Assembly (NCBI GenBank): GCA_910587475.1
Contig: CAJUMR010000030.1
Location: 1-33,043, forward strand
DNA: 33,043 nt
Direction: 5' to 3'
DNA from: an uncultured Muribaculaceae bacterium
Lineage (GTDB): Bacteria; Bacteroidota; Bacteroidia; Bacteroidales; Muribaculaceae
Shown here: in pieces, positions 24,233-31,915 of the stretch
Layout of the letters: each line of letters starts with the position of its first letter
How positions within the stretch are numbered: position 1 is the first letter of the stretch
Notes under the pieces: generated by a model
What the model was told of the DNA's origin: nothing
Databases searched by the model: none
The model's input: only the letters and a program-made list of their open reading frames with translations
Translations under genes and position numbers: made by a program

Positions 24233-25525
24233 ATGAAGACATTCATCACTGCATCAGTCGCGGCAATCGCTGTATCGTTAGCCGCCGACGCCACAACATG
24301 GTCACTCGACAGCTGTATCACCTACGCCATCGACAACAACATAACGGTCAAGACTCGCAAAGTCGAAATCAATTCGGGCGAACTTGACGTGACCGCAGCC
24401 CGCGACCGCCACCTGCCCAACCTCAGCGCCTACGCATCCGAATCGTTCAGCTTCGGACGCGGTCTTACGGCCGACAACACCTATACCAACCGTAACACAT
24501 CAAATTTCGGATGGGGACTGAGCATGTCACTGCCGCTGTTCGACGGTCTGACTGCTGTCAGACAGACAAAATACGCCCGTGCCAACCTTCGCGCGCTCGT
24601 CGAGGATCTCGAAGCGGCCAAAGACGACATCACACTCAATGTTATTTCGGCCTATCTTCAAGTGTTATATGCCGGCGAAATGTGTAAAATCGCTGAAGAG
24701 CAACTTCGCATCGCCATTGTCGAGCAATCGCGCCGAGAAGAACTCCTCAAAGCCGGCAAAATTCCCGAACTCGATCTCACCGATGCCCGGTCGCAGGTGG
24801 CTCAGAACGAATTGTCGCTCGTCAATGCCCGCAACGACCGCACTCTCGCACTCGTGGATCTTGCCCAATTGCTCGAATTGCCCGACATCGAAGGGTTCGA
24901 CATCATGCCTGTCGCCGACGACGGACTGTCGCTCTATGCGCCCGACGAAGTGTACTCCCGCGCTCTCGACTCCAACCACTCTCTGCTGGCCGCGCGACGT
25001 CGCATCGAAGCTGCCGAACGCAACATCTCGCTTGCAAAATCATCTTATCTGCCAAACCTGTCATTCAACGCGGGCATAGGCAGCAACTACTACACTGTCA
25101 GCGGAGTGAACAGCGAATCGTTCGGCAAACAGATGAACCACAATTTCAACAAGTCGCTCGGCTTTTCACTGACCGTGCCGATTTTCGACGCATTCTCATC
25201 GCGCAACTCCGTGAGACGCGCCAAGATCCAGCATCTCAACGCCCGCCTGCAATATGAAAATTCCGAACGCAATCTCTATAAATCGATCCAGCAAGCCTAC
25301 TATCAGGCCAACGGAGCAGCCGAGAAACTGCGCGCAGCCGAAATATCGGCCGACGCTACCCGTCAGGCGTTCGAGGCAATGCAGCAAAAATACGAATTTG
25401 GCAAAGCCAACTCCACTGAGTACGAGCAGGCCCGGTCCAACTATGTCCGTGCCGAAGTAGAAGCTGTGCAGGCAAAGTATGAATCCATCCTTCGCCGGAG
25501 AATCCTCGCGTTCTACAACAAATGA
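24233..25525 (+). CDS. TolC-family outer membrane channel
   Basis: The 430-residue outer-membrane efflux protein has a signal peptide (about residues 1-20, ending SLAADA). Two OEP repeats follow, each with long amphipathic helices: DLTDARSQVAQNELSLVNA in the first and the ANSTEYEQARSNYVRAEVEA stretch in the second. Length and order are those of TolC-type channels from Bacteroidetes. It is the last gene of the exporter operon, which ends at a strong terminator 29 bases on. It probably serves this exporter specifically. Confidence 0.93.
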   Translation: MKTFITASVAAIAVSLAADATTWSLDSCITYAIDNNITVKTRKVEINSGELDVTAARDRHLPNLSAYASESFSFGRGLTADNTYTNRNTSNFGWGLSMSLPLFDGLTAVRQTKYARANLRALVEDLEAAKDDITLNVISAYLQVLYAGEMCKIAEEQLRIAIVEQSRREELLKAGKIPELDLTDARSQVAQNELSLVNARNDRTLALVDLAQLLELPDIEGFDIMPVADDGLSLYAPDEVYSRALDSNHSLLAARRRIEAAERNISLAKSSYLPNLSFNAGIGSNYYTVSGVNSESFGKQMNHNFNKSLGFSLTVPIFDAFSSRNSVRRAKIQHLNARLQYENSERNLYKSIQQAYYQANGAAEKLRAAEISADATRQAFEAMQQKYEFGKANSTEYEQARSNYVRAEVEAVQAKYESILRRRILAFYNK

Positions 25526-25553
25526 TCTGATCGCCGCTCCGACCTATTGTCAT

Positions 25554-25597
25554 GCGGGGGTGTTGCTTCTGAAGGGCAACGCCCCCGCTTTTTATTT
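25554..25597 (+). terminator. Strong terminator of the exporter operon
   Basis: GCGGGGGTGTTGC (25554-25566) pairs with GCAACGCCCCCGC (25576-25588) with a single G-U wobble and a 9-base loop. TTTTT follows directly at 25589-25593. This is a textbook intrinsic terminator. Confidence 0.92.
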
Positions 25598-25628
25598 GCC
25601 GACATTTCAAATTATTTTCATATATTTG
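25595..25628 (+). promoter_or_regulatory. Promoter of the lepB-Wzy operon
   Basis: TTTG at 25595-25598 and a perfect TATATTTG at 25621-25628 are 22 bases apart, slightly long. The predicted start is near 25635, upstream of the 29-codon ORF at 25670. Confidence 0.6.
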
Positions 25629-25669
25629 CCACATAGTTCACAATCACTTTCACTAAGCATAAATCGACC

Positions 25670-25759
25670 ATGGAGACAACCGCCGCAGCCCCAGACCAAC
25701 AAGTCGCTGAATATTTCACCGGCTGTAGTCCCGACCTCACAAAGAATTCCGCAGCATGA
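25670..25759 (+). CDS. Possible 29-codon ORF coupled to lepB
   Basis: An ATG at 25670 opens a frame of 29 codons (METTAAAPDQQVAEYF..., ending KNSAA) whose TGA overlaps the lepB ATG as ATGA. It lies after the predicted transcription start, so ribosomes may translate it first and re-initiate at lepB. The composition is plausible for coding but I recognise no family. It may be a leader ORF or chance. Confidence 0.35.
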   Translation: METTAAAPDQQVAEYFTGCSPDLTKNSAA

Positions 25760-26679
25760 TAAAACTGCCACACATCAACCCTCGCCTGAAAAAATGGCTT
25801 ATACGAATCGGCAACTGGATTATCAACATCTACCTTACCGCTTTCTGCCTTTTTGCGGCATGGGTGCTCGCACAGGTTTTCTGTTTCGCATCGTTCAGCA
25901 CTCCGACGACGTCAATGACTCCGACCATCATCCCCGGCGATTACGTGCTTATCAACAAATTTGTCATGGGAGGACGCCTGTTCAACATTTTTGACGCCTT
26001 AGAGGGCAAACAGGTGAAAATCTGGCGCGGTCCCCACTTCAGCTCACTCAAAAGCGGCGACATCGTTGTATTCAACCACCCTTACGCAGAGCGTTGGGAC
26101 AGCATCGCAATGAACATAAACCTCTATTACATGAAACGCTGCATTGCCGTGCCCGGCGACACTGTCGAGATACGCAACTGCCGCTATCTGATCAATGGTG
26201 AGCCCGCAGACGTAGGCGTCGCTGACCAACAGAAAAAAGTAGCCCGTTTCCTCGACACATACGCCTCCGACCCCGCAACAATCAAAAAATCGATAGTTGT
26301 AAATGCGTTTCCCAATGATTCGGCTGTCGGTTGGACAATCCGTGATTTCGGACCGATCATTTTGCCCCGTAAAGGCACCGTGCTGCATCTCGACCAACAG
26401 TCAGCCATCATCTACCGCAACTACATCGAGTGGGAGACAGGCATGAAACTATCGTCAGACTCGACAGGCGTGAGACTCGGCGATGAGCCGCTCGACGCCT
26501 ACACATTCCAGAAGGAATATTGCTTCGTGGCGGGCGACTATGCGTTCAACTCCCAGGACTCACGCTATTTCGGCCTCCTGCCTGTTGAATTTGTAGTCGG
26601 CAAAGCCGCATTCATCTGGCAATCGATCGACAAAACCGAGCAACGACGCCGTTGGAACCGAACATTCAAAGGCCTATGA
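25756..26679 (+). CDS. lepB: Signal peptidase I (long-insert form)
   Basis: This 307-residue inner-membrane protease removes signal peptides from secreted proteins. One helix lies at about residues 18-45. The catalytic serine is Ser53 in TTSMTPTIIPGDYV and the general base is Lys127 in YYMKRCIAVPGDTVEI. The C-terminal SQDSRYFGLLPVEFVVGKA box is present, preceded by AGDYAFN where GDN is usual. The Ser-Lys distance (74 residues) is longer than in small LepB proteins, and about 125 residues lie between Lys127 and the last box, as in other Bacteroidetes enzymes. Its stop overlaps the next start as ATGA, tying it to the Wzy-like protein. Confidence 0.92.
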   Translation: MIKLPHINPRLKKWLIRIGNWIINIYLTAFCLFAAWVLAQVFCFASFSTPTTSMTPTIIPGDYVLINKFVMGGRLFNIFDALEGKQVKIWRGPHFSSLKSGDIVVFNHPYAERWDSIAMNINLYYMKRCIAVPGDTVEIRNCRYLINGEPADVGVADQQKKVARFLDTYASDPATIKKSIVVNAFPNDSAVGWTIRDFGPIILPRKGTVLHLDQQSAIIYRNYIEWETGMKLSSDSTGVRLGDEPLDAYTFQKEYCFVAGDYAFNSQDSRYFGLLPVEFVVGKAAFIWQSIDKTEQRRRWNRTFKGL

Positions 26680-28295
26680 AACCCGACATCAGACAAACAG
26701 CCCTTTCAACCCTGATTGCAGTCATCACCGTCGCGCCGGTCGCGGCCGCTCTGATCTTCCGCGGCCGCGGCAACTCAAGCGACTATTCACCCGAATGGTG
26801 GAAAGTGATGGCCGTTATGGCCCTATCGGCAGCCTGCTCAGCCATAGCAATGATTGCATCGCCCCGCACCACCCGCCGCATCATGCCTGCAGCCGCTTTG
26901 TTCGGCATCGCGGGGGCTGTCTGCATCCAGGTTGCCATAGGTCTCTGCCAGATCGCAAAGATTCTGCCCTCGGGCCACTCATCGTTTATGCTTACCGGAT
27001 CGTTCTACAACCCGGGGCCATTCGGAGGCTTCATCGCCATGGGATTACCCATCGCTCTCTCAATGCTGCTTGGCCGATGTCGCCGCCAACAACGCATAGG
27101 CTATGCCGTAATGCTGATGATACTTGTCGCATTGCCCGCTTCTGCCAGCCGATCGGCATGGGTTGCCGCGGCCTTATCGTGTTCATTGGTCGCCTTGTGC
27201 CACTTCGGACGCCAGACCGTTGCGGCATGGCTGCGCCGGTGGTGGTTGCCGCTTACCGTCGCACTCATCGCCCTATCGGTCGGAGCCTACATTATGAAAG
27301 CCGACTCGGCCAACGGCCGTATCTTCCTGTGGAAAATCGGGTTGAAAGCCTGCGCCGCTCACCCCTGGGGCGTCGGCTGGCATCAAGTTTCCGGAGCCTA
27401 TGGAGCTGCTCAAGAAGCTTACTTCGCCTCAGGCGCGGCCACAGATGGTGAGATCGCAGTAGCTGATGCCCCGTCATATCTTTTCAACGAATATCTACAG
27501 GTCGCTCTCGCCTGGGGATGGCCGGCGGCCGCAGTTTTTGTTGCCGCCATCGCAGCCTCAATCATCATAGCCGTCAGACGGCATATTTACGGAGCAGCCG
27601 GTGCAATGGCTTCGTTCGCCATATTTGCATTCGCATCCTACCCACTGCAGTTCCCACTGTTCTTATCAGCGGTGACAACACTCTCGCTCGGTACTCTTGC
27701 CTCAACTTGCGCCAACCGATATCGCGTCTCGCTGTTTGCCGTTGTCTCTGCGACCGTTGCCATTCTGTCGGCCATATCCTCGCATGATCACTTACGGAAA
27801 GCCCACTCTTACACTGAATGGCAGAAAATACAGCATTTCTACCGGTCAGCCGACCATTCCCGTGCTGTCAGCGCCATGCTTCCGCTGCAAGAACAAATGA
27901 AATGGAACCCCCGCTTCATGTTCGAATTAGGCCACTCACTCAATCTCACCGGTCGCCCATCCGAATCAAACCTGACCTTGGCGGAGGCTGCCAAAGTATG
28001 CGCCGATCCCATGATTTTTAACCTCAGAGGAAAAAACTTTGAAGCACTCGGCATCTATGACGCTGCACTCACAGAACTGCGCCATGCCGCCGACCGCTTG
28101 CCCAACCGCATGTACCCCCATTTCCTTATTGTCGGGCTTGCGGACTCCGCCGAGCCTGTCGACACCACCCTCATGCTGAAAGCCGCCGGCAAGGTGCTGA
28201 ACATGCCAGTCAAAGTAATGTCGCCGGCCATCGAAGAAATGCGCGACTCCACCCGTGCCATACTGCGCCGCCACTCACTCACCGTGCCAGAATAA
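26676..28295 (+). CDS. O-antigen ligase/Wzy-like membrane protein with TPR-like tail (copy A)
   Basis: The start is set at ATG 26676, which overlaps the lepB stop as ATGA; a codon at 26652 is also possible but would overlap lepB by 28 bases. The product is 539 residues with about ten helices and a Wzy_C-type core: SFYNPGPFG (109-117), SRSAWVAAAL, DSANGRIFLWKIG, GVGWHQV, AQEAYFASG and YLFNEYLQVALAWG. About 150 soluble residues at the end look like TPR helices. The family contains O-antigen ligases, Wzy polymerases and protein O-oligosaccharyltransferases. It is clearly paralogous to the protein at 30547-31872. GC-rich like the rest of the chromosome, it looks resident. Confidence 0.82.
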   Translation: MKPDIRQTALSTLIAVITVAPVAAALIFRGRGNSSDYSPEWWKVMAVMALSAACSAIAMIASPRTTRRIMPAAALFGIAGAVCIQVAIGLCQIAKILPSGHSSFMLTGSFYNPGPFGGFIAMGLPIALSMLLGRCRRQQRIGYAVMLMILVALPASASRSAWVAAALSCSLVALCHFGRQTVAAWLRRWWLPLTVALIALSVGAYIMKADSANGRIFLWKIGLKACAAHPWGVGWHQVSGAYGAAQEAYFASGAATDGEIAVADAPSYLFNEYLQVALAWGWPAAAVFVAAIAASIIIAVRRHIYGAAGAMASFAIFAFASYPLQFPLFLSAVTTLSLGTLASTCANRYRVSLFAVVSATVAILSAISSHDHLRKAHSYTEWQKIQHFYRSADHSRAVSAMLPLQEQMKWNPRFMFELGHSLNLTGRPSESNLTLAEAAKVCADPMIFNLRGKNFEALGIYDAALTELRHAADRLPNRMYPHFLIVGLADSAEPVDTTLMLKAAGKVLNMPVKVMSPAIEEMRDSTRAILRRHSLTVPE

Positions 28296-28475
28296 CATCC
28301 CGAATACCTGCCACCGCAACGCGCCATCTGACCAAAACAGAAACATCTGCGTCCTCAGCTCCCGACAAAGAAGAATTCCTGCCGCACTTCTGAGTTATCG
28401 ACGTAATCTGCTGTAAATCTACGCGTTAGGCAACATTGATGACTAACACGCTGAATATCTGCCGTTTAGCAATTA

Positions 28476-28492
28476 TGCAACGCATGTGCAAC
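28476..28492. repeat. Tandem half-site TGCAAC-N5-TGCAAC (copy 1)
   Basis: Two direct TGCAAC units start 11 bases apart. Related pairs occur at 28561-28574 and 29012-29025. Spacing of one helical turn suggests a protein-binding site. Confidence 0.45.
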
Positions 28493-28560
28493 AAAATAAA
28501 TTTTGGCCATTTTGTAACTTCCTGAAAATCCACCACTTACTGCGGTCGTTTTCTCCGTTT

Positions 28561-28574
28561 TGCAACGCGGTGCA
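28561..28574. repeat. Tandem half-site TGCAAC-N4-TGCAAC (copy 2)
   Basis: Two direct TGCAAC units start 10 bases apart, 85 bases after copy 1, with the shared extension TGCAACGC. Confidence 0.45.
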
Positions 28575-28787
28575 ACGCCCTAAAATTTGCAATCTCGGAA
28601 TTTTTGATTATAGATTTGGAACAAATCAGAAACTCTTTTTGCTGAGAAAAAACAATTATTACTTCAATTATTCTGTACCATGGCCATCCGATGAGCAGAT
28701 ATTACACCACTACTACAAATTGGGGTTCAGAGCGTTTTGCATGACAGTGTCGTTGGCCAAATATTACACCGGTATTACATTTATTTT

Positions 28788-28818
28788 TTTGCAGGTTATT
28801 ATTATTTGTTTATCTTTG
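28788..28818 (+). promoter_or_regulatory. Consensus promoter without an obvious gene
   Basis: TTTG at 28788-28791, exactly 19 bases, then TATCTTTG at 28811-28818: a full consensus match with a predicted start near 28825. The only nearby reading frame is 22 codons long (28847-28915, beginning MKNKIRSFAIGYQNCC). The next real gene is 350 bases on. It could make a small RNA, a small peptide or a long DUF3244 leader. Confidence 0.55.
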
Positions 28819-29011
28819 CAAGCAAACATCCCAACTTTAAATCAGATGAAAAACAAGATCAGATCATTTGCCATAGGATATCAGAACTGTTGCCTTGTCA
28901 GATATGCCCGATAAGGAAGAATTTCTAAGCTATTTTAGTTAAATGCTTGTGCGTTAGTGTATTAAGATTGCTTAAATCCTAAAGCACTATCTATCAGTTG
29001 TTTATCTTCTT

Positions 29012-29025
29012 TGCAACGGCTTGCA
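29012..29025. repeat. Tandem half-site TGCAAC-N4-TGCAGC... (copy 3, degenerate)
   Basis: TGCAAC, four bases, then TGCA with the second unit changed to TGCAGC (running to 29027 with its flank). Same 10-base period as copy 2, lying upstream of the DUF3244 promoter. Confidence 0.35.
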
Positions 29026-29136
29026 GCAAAATAGTCGAAAATAGTTGGGCTAACGTTTTGATAATCAATGCTCTTTTATGACCGTTGCAGCGCAATGAAG
29101 CGGCAATAAATTAGTGTTTTTACAGATAAAAGTGCT

Positions 29137-29144
29137 TAAATTTG
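29137..29144 (+). promoter_or_regulatory. -7 box upstream of the DUF3244 gene
   Basis: Perfect TAAATTTG 28 bases before the ATG at 29172, predicting a leader of about 21 bases. The upstream box is poor: TGTT at 29114-29117 is the best match at 19 bases. Confidence 0.5.
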
Positions 29145-29171
29145 CGGAAACCATTATAAAATCCATCCGCA

Positions 29172-29546
29172 ATGAAAAGACCTCTTTTTATTTTAGCAGC
29201 ATTGACGCTATCATTACTTTCAGGATCTTTCACATCATTTGCTGAAGAAGATCCCAACGTAGAACGCATTGAACTGAAGCCTTTCCCGGAACATGCACCT
29301 CCAAAGGCCAAAGCCCCCTCGCGTGTGCGTATATCGGCTTATCGCAATGGCGATGTCTTAGTCATCACGTCGACGGTCAACGTTACAGCCGAGATTCAGA
29401 TCATCGACCTGGACTCGGGAGTCGCTTGTTTCGAAGGCTCTGTATTTCTCGCCCCCGAACTACAATTCCCCCTCCCGCCAACAGGCTCACCTGTCGCCAT
29501 CCGCATCGCCGTCGGTGGTTCCATCTACGAAGGTGCGTATAACTAA
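29172..29546 (+). CDS. DUF3244-like secreted protein
   Basis: The 124-residue protein has a signal peptide (MKRPLFILAALTLSLLSG..., cleavage near SFA-EE). The rest is a small beta domain with DVLVITSTVNVTAEIQIID, a single Cys in GVACFEG and a C-terminal AIRIAVGGSIYEGAY. The pattern matches DUF3244, a periplasmic or outer-surface family of Bacteroidales with unknown function, often beside other small secreted proteins. Composition is less AT-rich than the operon that follows. It has its own promoter box, and no terminator is seen before the next gene, so it may lead that operon. Confidence 0.75.
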   Translation: MKRPLFILAALTLSLLSGSFTSFAEEDPNVERIELKPFPEHAPPKAKAPSRVRISAYRNGDVLVITSTVNVTAEIQIIDLDSGVACFEGSVFLAPELQFPLPPTGSPVAIRIAVGGSIYEGAYN

Positions 29547-29619
29547 TGATAGAATCAAGAGTCGTAGATCATTATATCTCCCAAGTCTATTGATATATCC
29601 ATTATAATTATATATTGTA

Positions 29620-30528
29620 ATGAAACATAGTTTTGTCAGTTTTAAAATATGTAGTTTGATTTTATTTTCTTGTATTTCTTGTAGCGATAATAAAGAGATA
29701 CAACAGGAATTAAACGAACATAGGACACAAATATTTAATGTCCTGGACTATTGGATTGATCGAAAAATGAACTTGGACTACAATGTAGGCTTTTTCACTA
29801 CAAGAGGTAGGGACACGCTTGAATACCAAAATCAAAATGCGGATTTTAAAATTCTGCGCTATATAGATTCAACCGGCTGCACACCATGTAGGCTTCAATT
29901 GGCAAAGTACGGAGAAGTGTTATACGAACTTATGGATAGTGCGGAATGTACTGTCGATTTTCTTTGCATTGTAACAACATCTGATTTATCGCAAATCAAG
30001 ACCGCAACTGCATCAAATCCATATATGCAGCCTATTTGGGTTGACCCAACCGATTCGATTAATCGTCTCAATTCATTTCCAATTGATTACAGATTGCAAA
30101 CATTTTTATTGGATAGCAACGACCGTGTCCTTGCCATTGGAGATCCCTTATTGAATCCAAATGTGAAAGATCTTTACTTGCAAATAATGACAAATGACTC
30201 TACAAATATACCTCGGACTCCAGATACTATAATTTCAAGTGATGAATCAGAAATTAATCTTGGTGACATCCAACATGGCGAAATCATCACATATCAAATA
30301 CCCATCAAAAATGACGGTGATTACACATTTTATTGTAAAGAGGTCACAACATCGTGCGATTGCACATTGGCTAAGCTAATACCGGATCAAATAGAACCGG
30401 GACAAGTAGGAATTTTAGACATTGTCATAACCGGACAAGAGCAATTAGGGGAGATGTTCCGTAGTGTTTCAATTTTCGGTAATATTTCAGACGAATACTC
30501 TATAGATATCATCGGAACTATCATTTAA
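29620..30528 (+). CDS. Thioredoxin-like / DUF1573 lipoprotein
   Basis: The 302-residue protein begins with a lipoprotein-type signal; Cys21 (CISC) or Cys18 (LFSC) could be lipidated. Residues about 30-195 form a thioredoxin-like domain with GCTPCRLQL (Cys87, Cys90) and a QTFLLDSNDRVLAIG strand. Residues about 200-302 form a DUF1573 (Ig-like) domain with INLGDIQHGE, IPIKNDGDY and TTSCDCTLA, where the usual CGCT is CDCT. This pairing is known in Bacteroidetes, where it is thought to act at the envelope; the role is unknown. The gene is strongly AT-rich, unlike the chromosome to the left. It ends 18 bases before the Wzy-like copy B. Confidence 0.83.
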   Translation: MKHSFVSFKICSLILFSCISCSDNKEIQQELNEHRTQIFNVLDYWIDRKMNLDYNVGFFTTRGRDTLEYQNQNADFKILRYIDSTGCTPCRLQLAKYGEVLYELMDSAECTVDFLCIVTTSDLSQIKTATASNPYMQPIWVDPTDSINRLNSFPIDYRLQTFLLDSNDRVLAIGDPLLNPNVKDLYLQIMTNDSTNIPRTPDTIISSDESEINLGDIQHGEIITYQIPIKNDGDYTFYCKEVTTSCDCTLAKLIPDQIEPGQVGILDIVITGQEQLGEMFRSVSIFGNISDEYSIDIIGTII

Positions 30529-30546
30529 ATTAACAAAAAAGATATC

Positions 30547-31872
30547 ATGTGCCCTTCATCAATATTTCGTATTTCAAAGAGTTCACAAGTGATTAATCTC
30601 TTGGCGGTATTCTTGATTTCATTCGGTTTAATCGAAGGAATATGGGGCGTTTTGCAGATATTTCAAATCATAGAAAGTGGTCATCCAAGATTTCATGCAA
30701 CAGGATCATTTTACAACCCGGGGCCATTTGGATGCTTCTTGTCGATGATTCTACCTGTCGCATTATTTACATATTTAAAGAGCTCACATAGTGTAATAAG
30801 AATAGCGTGTTTGGCATATTGCATAATATGTCTTTTTATAATACCCGGCAGTTTAAGCCGAACTGCATGGGTATCTGCGGTTGCCGGCATTGGAATTGTG
30901 CTTTATCATGTAACAGAATTTCGAGTTTCAAAGCACAATAGACTGCTTATTTTCCTATCTATAATTGTAGGTATAATAGTGTGTGCTATTATAATTTATC
31001 ATTTCAAGCAAGATTCTGCTGACGGTCGACTATTCATATGGAAAATTGCCATCATGTCTCTTGACAATATTCCATTTCTTGGAGTTGGTTGGCAAAATGT
31101 TCCGGGGGGCTACGGTAGTGCGCAGGAAGCCTATTTCGCATCCGGATTAGGAACAGAACGTGAGATATACTTGGCTGATGCTCCAGGCTATCTCTATAAT
31201 GAATATCTTCAGGTCGCTTTTGCGTTTGGCTATATATGCATGCTATTATTTATAGCATTGCTTGTGGTTACAACTGTAATGTTTTTTAAATTCAAGAATT
31301 ATGGAACAGTTGGTTGTATGTGTGCATTTGCTATCGCATGCGTTTCTTCTTATCCTTTGCAGTTTTGGGAATTCAAGGTTGCTGTTTCCATTCTTATAAT
31401 TGGATCTATGTTATTGATTAGCCGACCGGTTGTCCGCAATATGTGTGCCGCTTTTGCGACAATATTATGCTTGTTGTTCGGGTTCAACACTTCCGGATAT
31501 GATATAGGCACGGAATATCAAAATGCACGTAAGTGTCTTTCTTATGGCAAAATAGAAGAAGCAAACAGTTTGGCTATGGGACTTGCACAAAAACATTCGG
31601 GAACCGAATTATTACTTTTTATAGGTAATAACTATCAACTGTTAGGATTAAGAGATTCTGCAGCATACTATTATGAACGGGCTGCCATAAGAATTCCTAA
31701 TAGATTGTATCCGCATTACAGGCTTATGAAGCTTTGGCTTACCTATCCAGCAGATTCGATACGAGCAAAAAAAGAAGCTGAAATTTTGATTAATAAAACG
31801 CCTAAAGTTAGATCTGCTGCGAGCGTTCAAATGCAGTACGCCGCCGGGCAACTGCTGTGTCCAACCAAATGA
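30547..31872 (+). CDS. O-antigen ligase/Wzy-like membrane protein (copy B)
   Basis: The 441-residue protein is paralogous to copy A beside lepB. Shared blocks in the same order are SFYNPGPFG (54-62), SLSRTAWVSAV, DSADGRLFIWKI, GVGWQNV, SAQEAYFASG, LADAPGYLYNEYLQVA and the tail PNRLYPHYRLM. It is about 100 residues shorter because the N-terminus lacks the first helices and the tail is reduced. The gene is AT-rich while copy A is GC-rich, so it did not arise by recent local duplication. It lies between a thioredoxin-DUF1573 lipoprotein and an NVEALA protein. It may transfer or polymerise glycans on secreted proteins; the substrate is unknown. Confidence 0.82.
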   Translation: MCPSSIFRISKSSQVINLLAVFLISFGLIEGIWGVLQIFQIIESGHPRFHATGSFYNPGPFGCFLSMILPVALFTYLKSSHSVIRIACLAYCIICLFIIPGSLSRTAWVSAVAGIGIVLYHVTEFRVSKHNRLLIFLSIIVGIIVCAIIIYHFKQDSADGRLFIWKIAIMSLDNIPFLGVGWQNVPGGYGSAQEAYFASGLGTEREIYLADAPGYLYNEYLQVAFAFGYICMLLFIALLVVTTVMFFKFKNYGTVGCMCAFAIACVSSYPLQFWEFKVAVSILIIGSMLLISRPVVRNMCAAFATILCLLFGFNTSGYDIGTEYQNARKCLSYGKIEEANSLAMGLAQKHSGTELLLFIGNNYQLLGLRDSAAYYYERAAIRIPNRLYPHYRLMKLWLTYPADSIRAKKEAEILINKTPKVRSAASVQMQYAAGQLLCPTK

Positions 31873-31915
31873 AAATTTCATAATAAACATATATTAACTA
31901 ATTAAAATTACAAAC

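Larger units (their letters stand above)
28296..29171. other. AT-rich gap with repeats and an orphan promoter
   Basis: No convincing protein gene lies in these 876 bases. Base composition drops sharply compared with the left flank. A bulged inverted repeat (GCGTTAG 28423-28429 with CTAACACGC 28443-28451) may be a weak terminator. Three tandem TGCAAC half-site pairs, a repeated ATATTACACC (28699-28708 and 28761-28770), and two promoter-like sites are present. It marks the border of the accessory segment. Confidence 0.6.

Noticed and set aside
26652..26675. Earlier start for Wzy-like copy A
   Set aside because: Would overlap lepB by 28 bases; the ATGA overlap at 26676 matches the style of other gene pairs here.
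28423..28451. Terminator for the lepB operon
   Set aside because: The inverted repeat has only 7 bp with a bulge and no T-run after it, so it is mentioned only as part of the gap.
28486..28914. 142-codon frame in the AT-rich gap
   Set aside because: Odd composition, spans the repeats and the consensus promoter, no family resemblance. Only its last 22 codons lie after the promoter.
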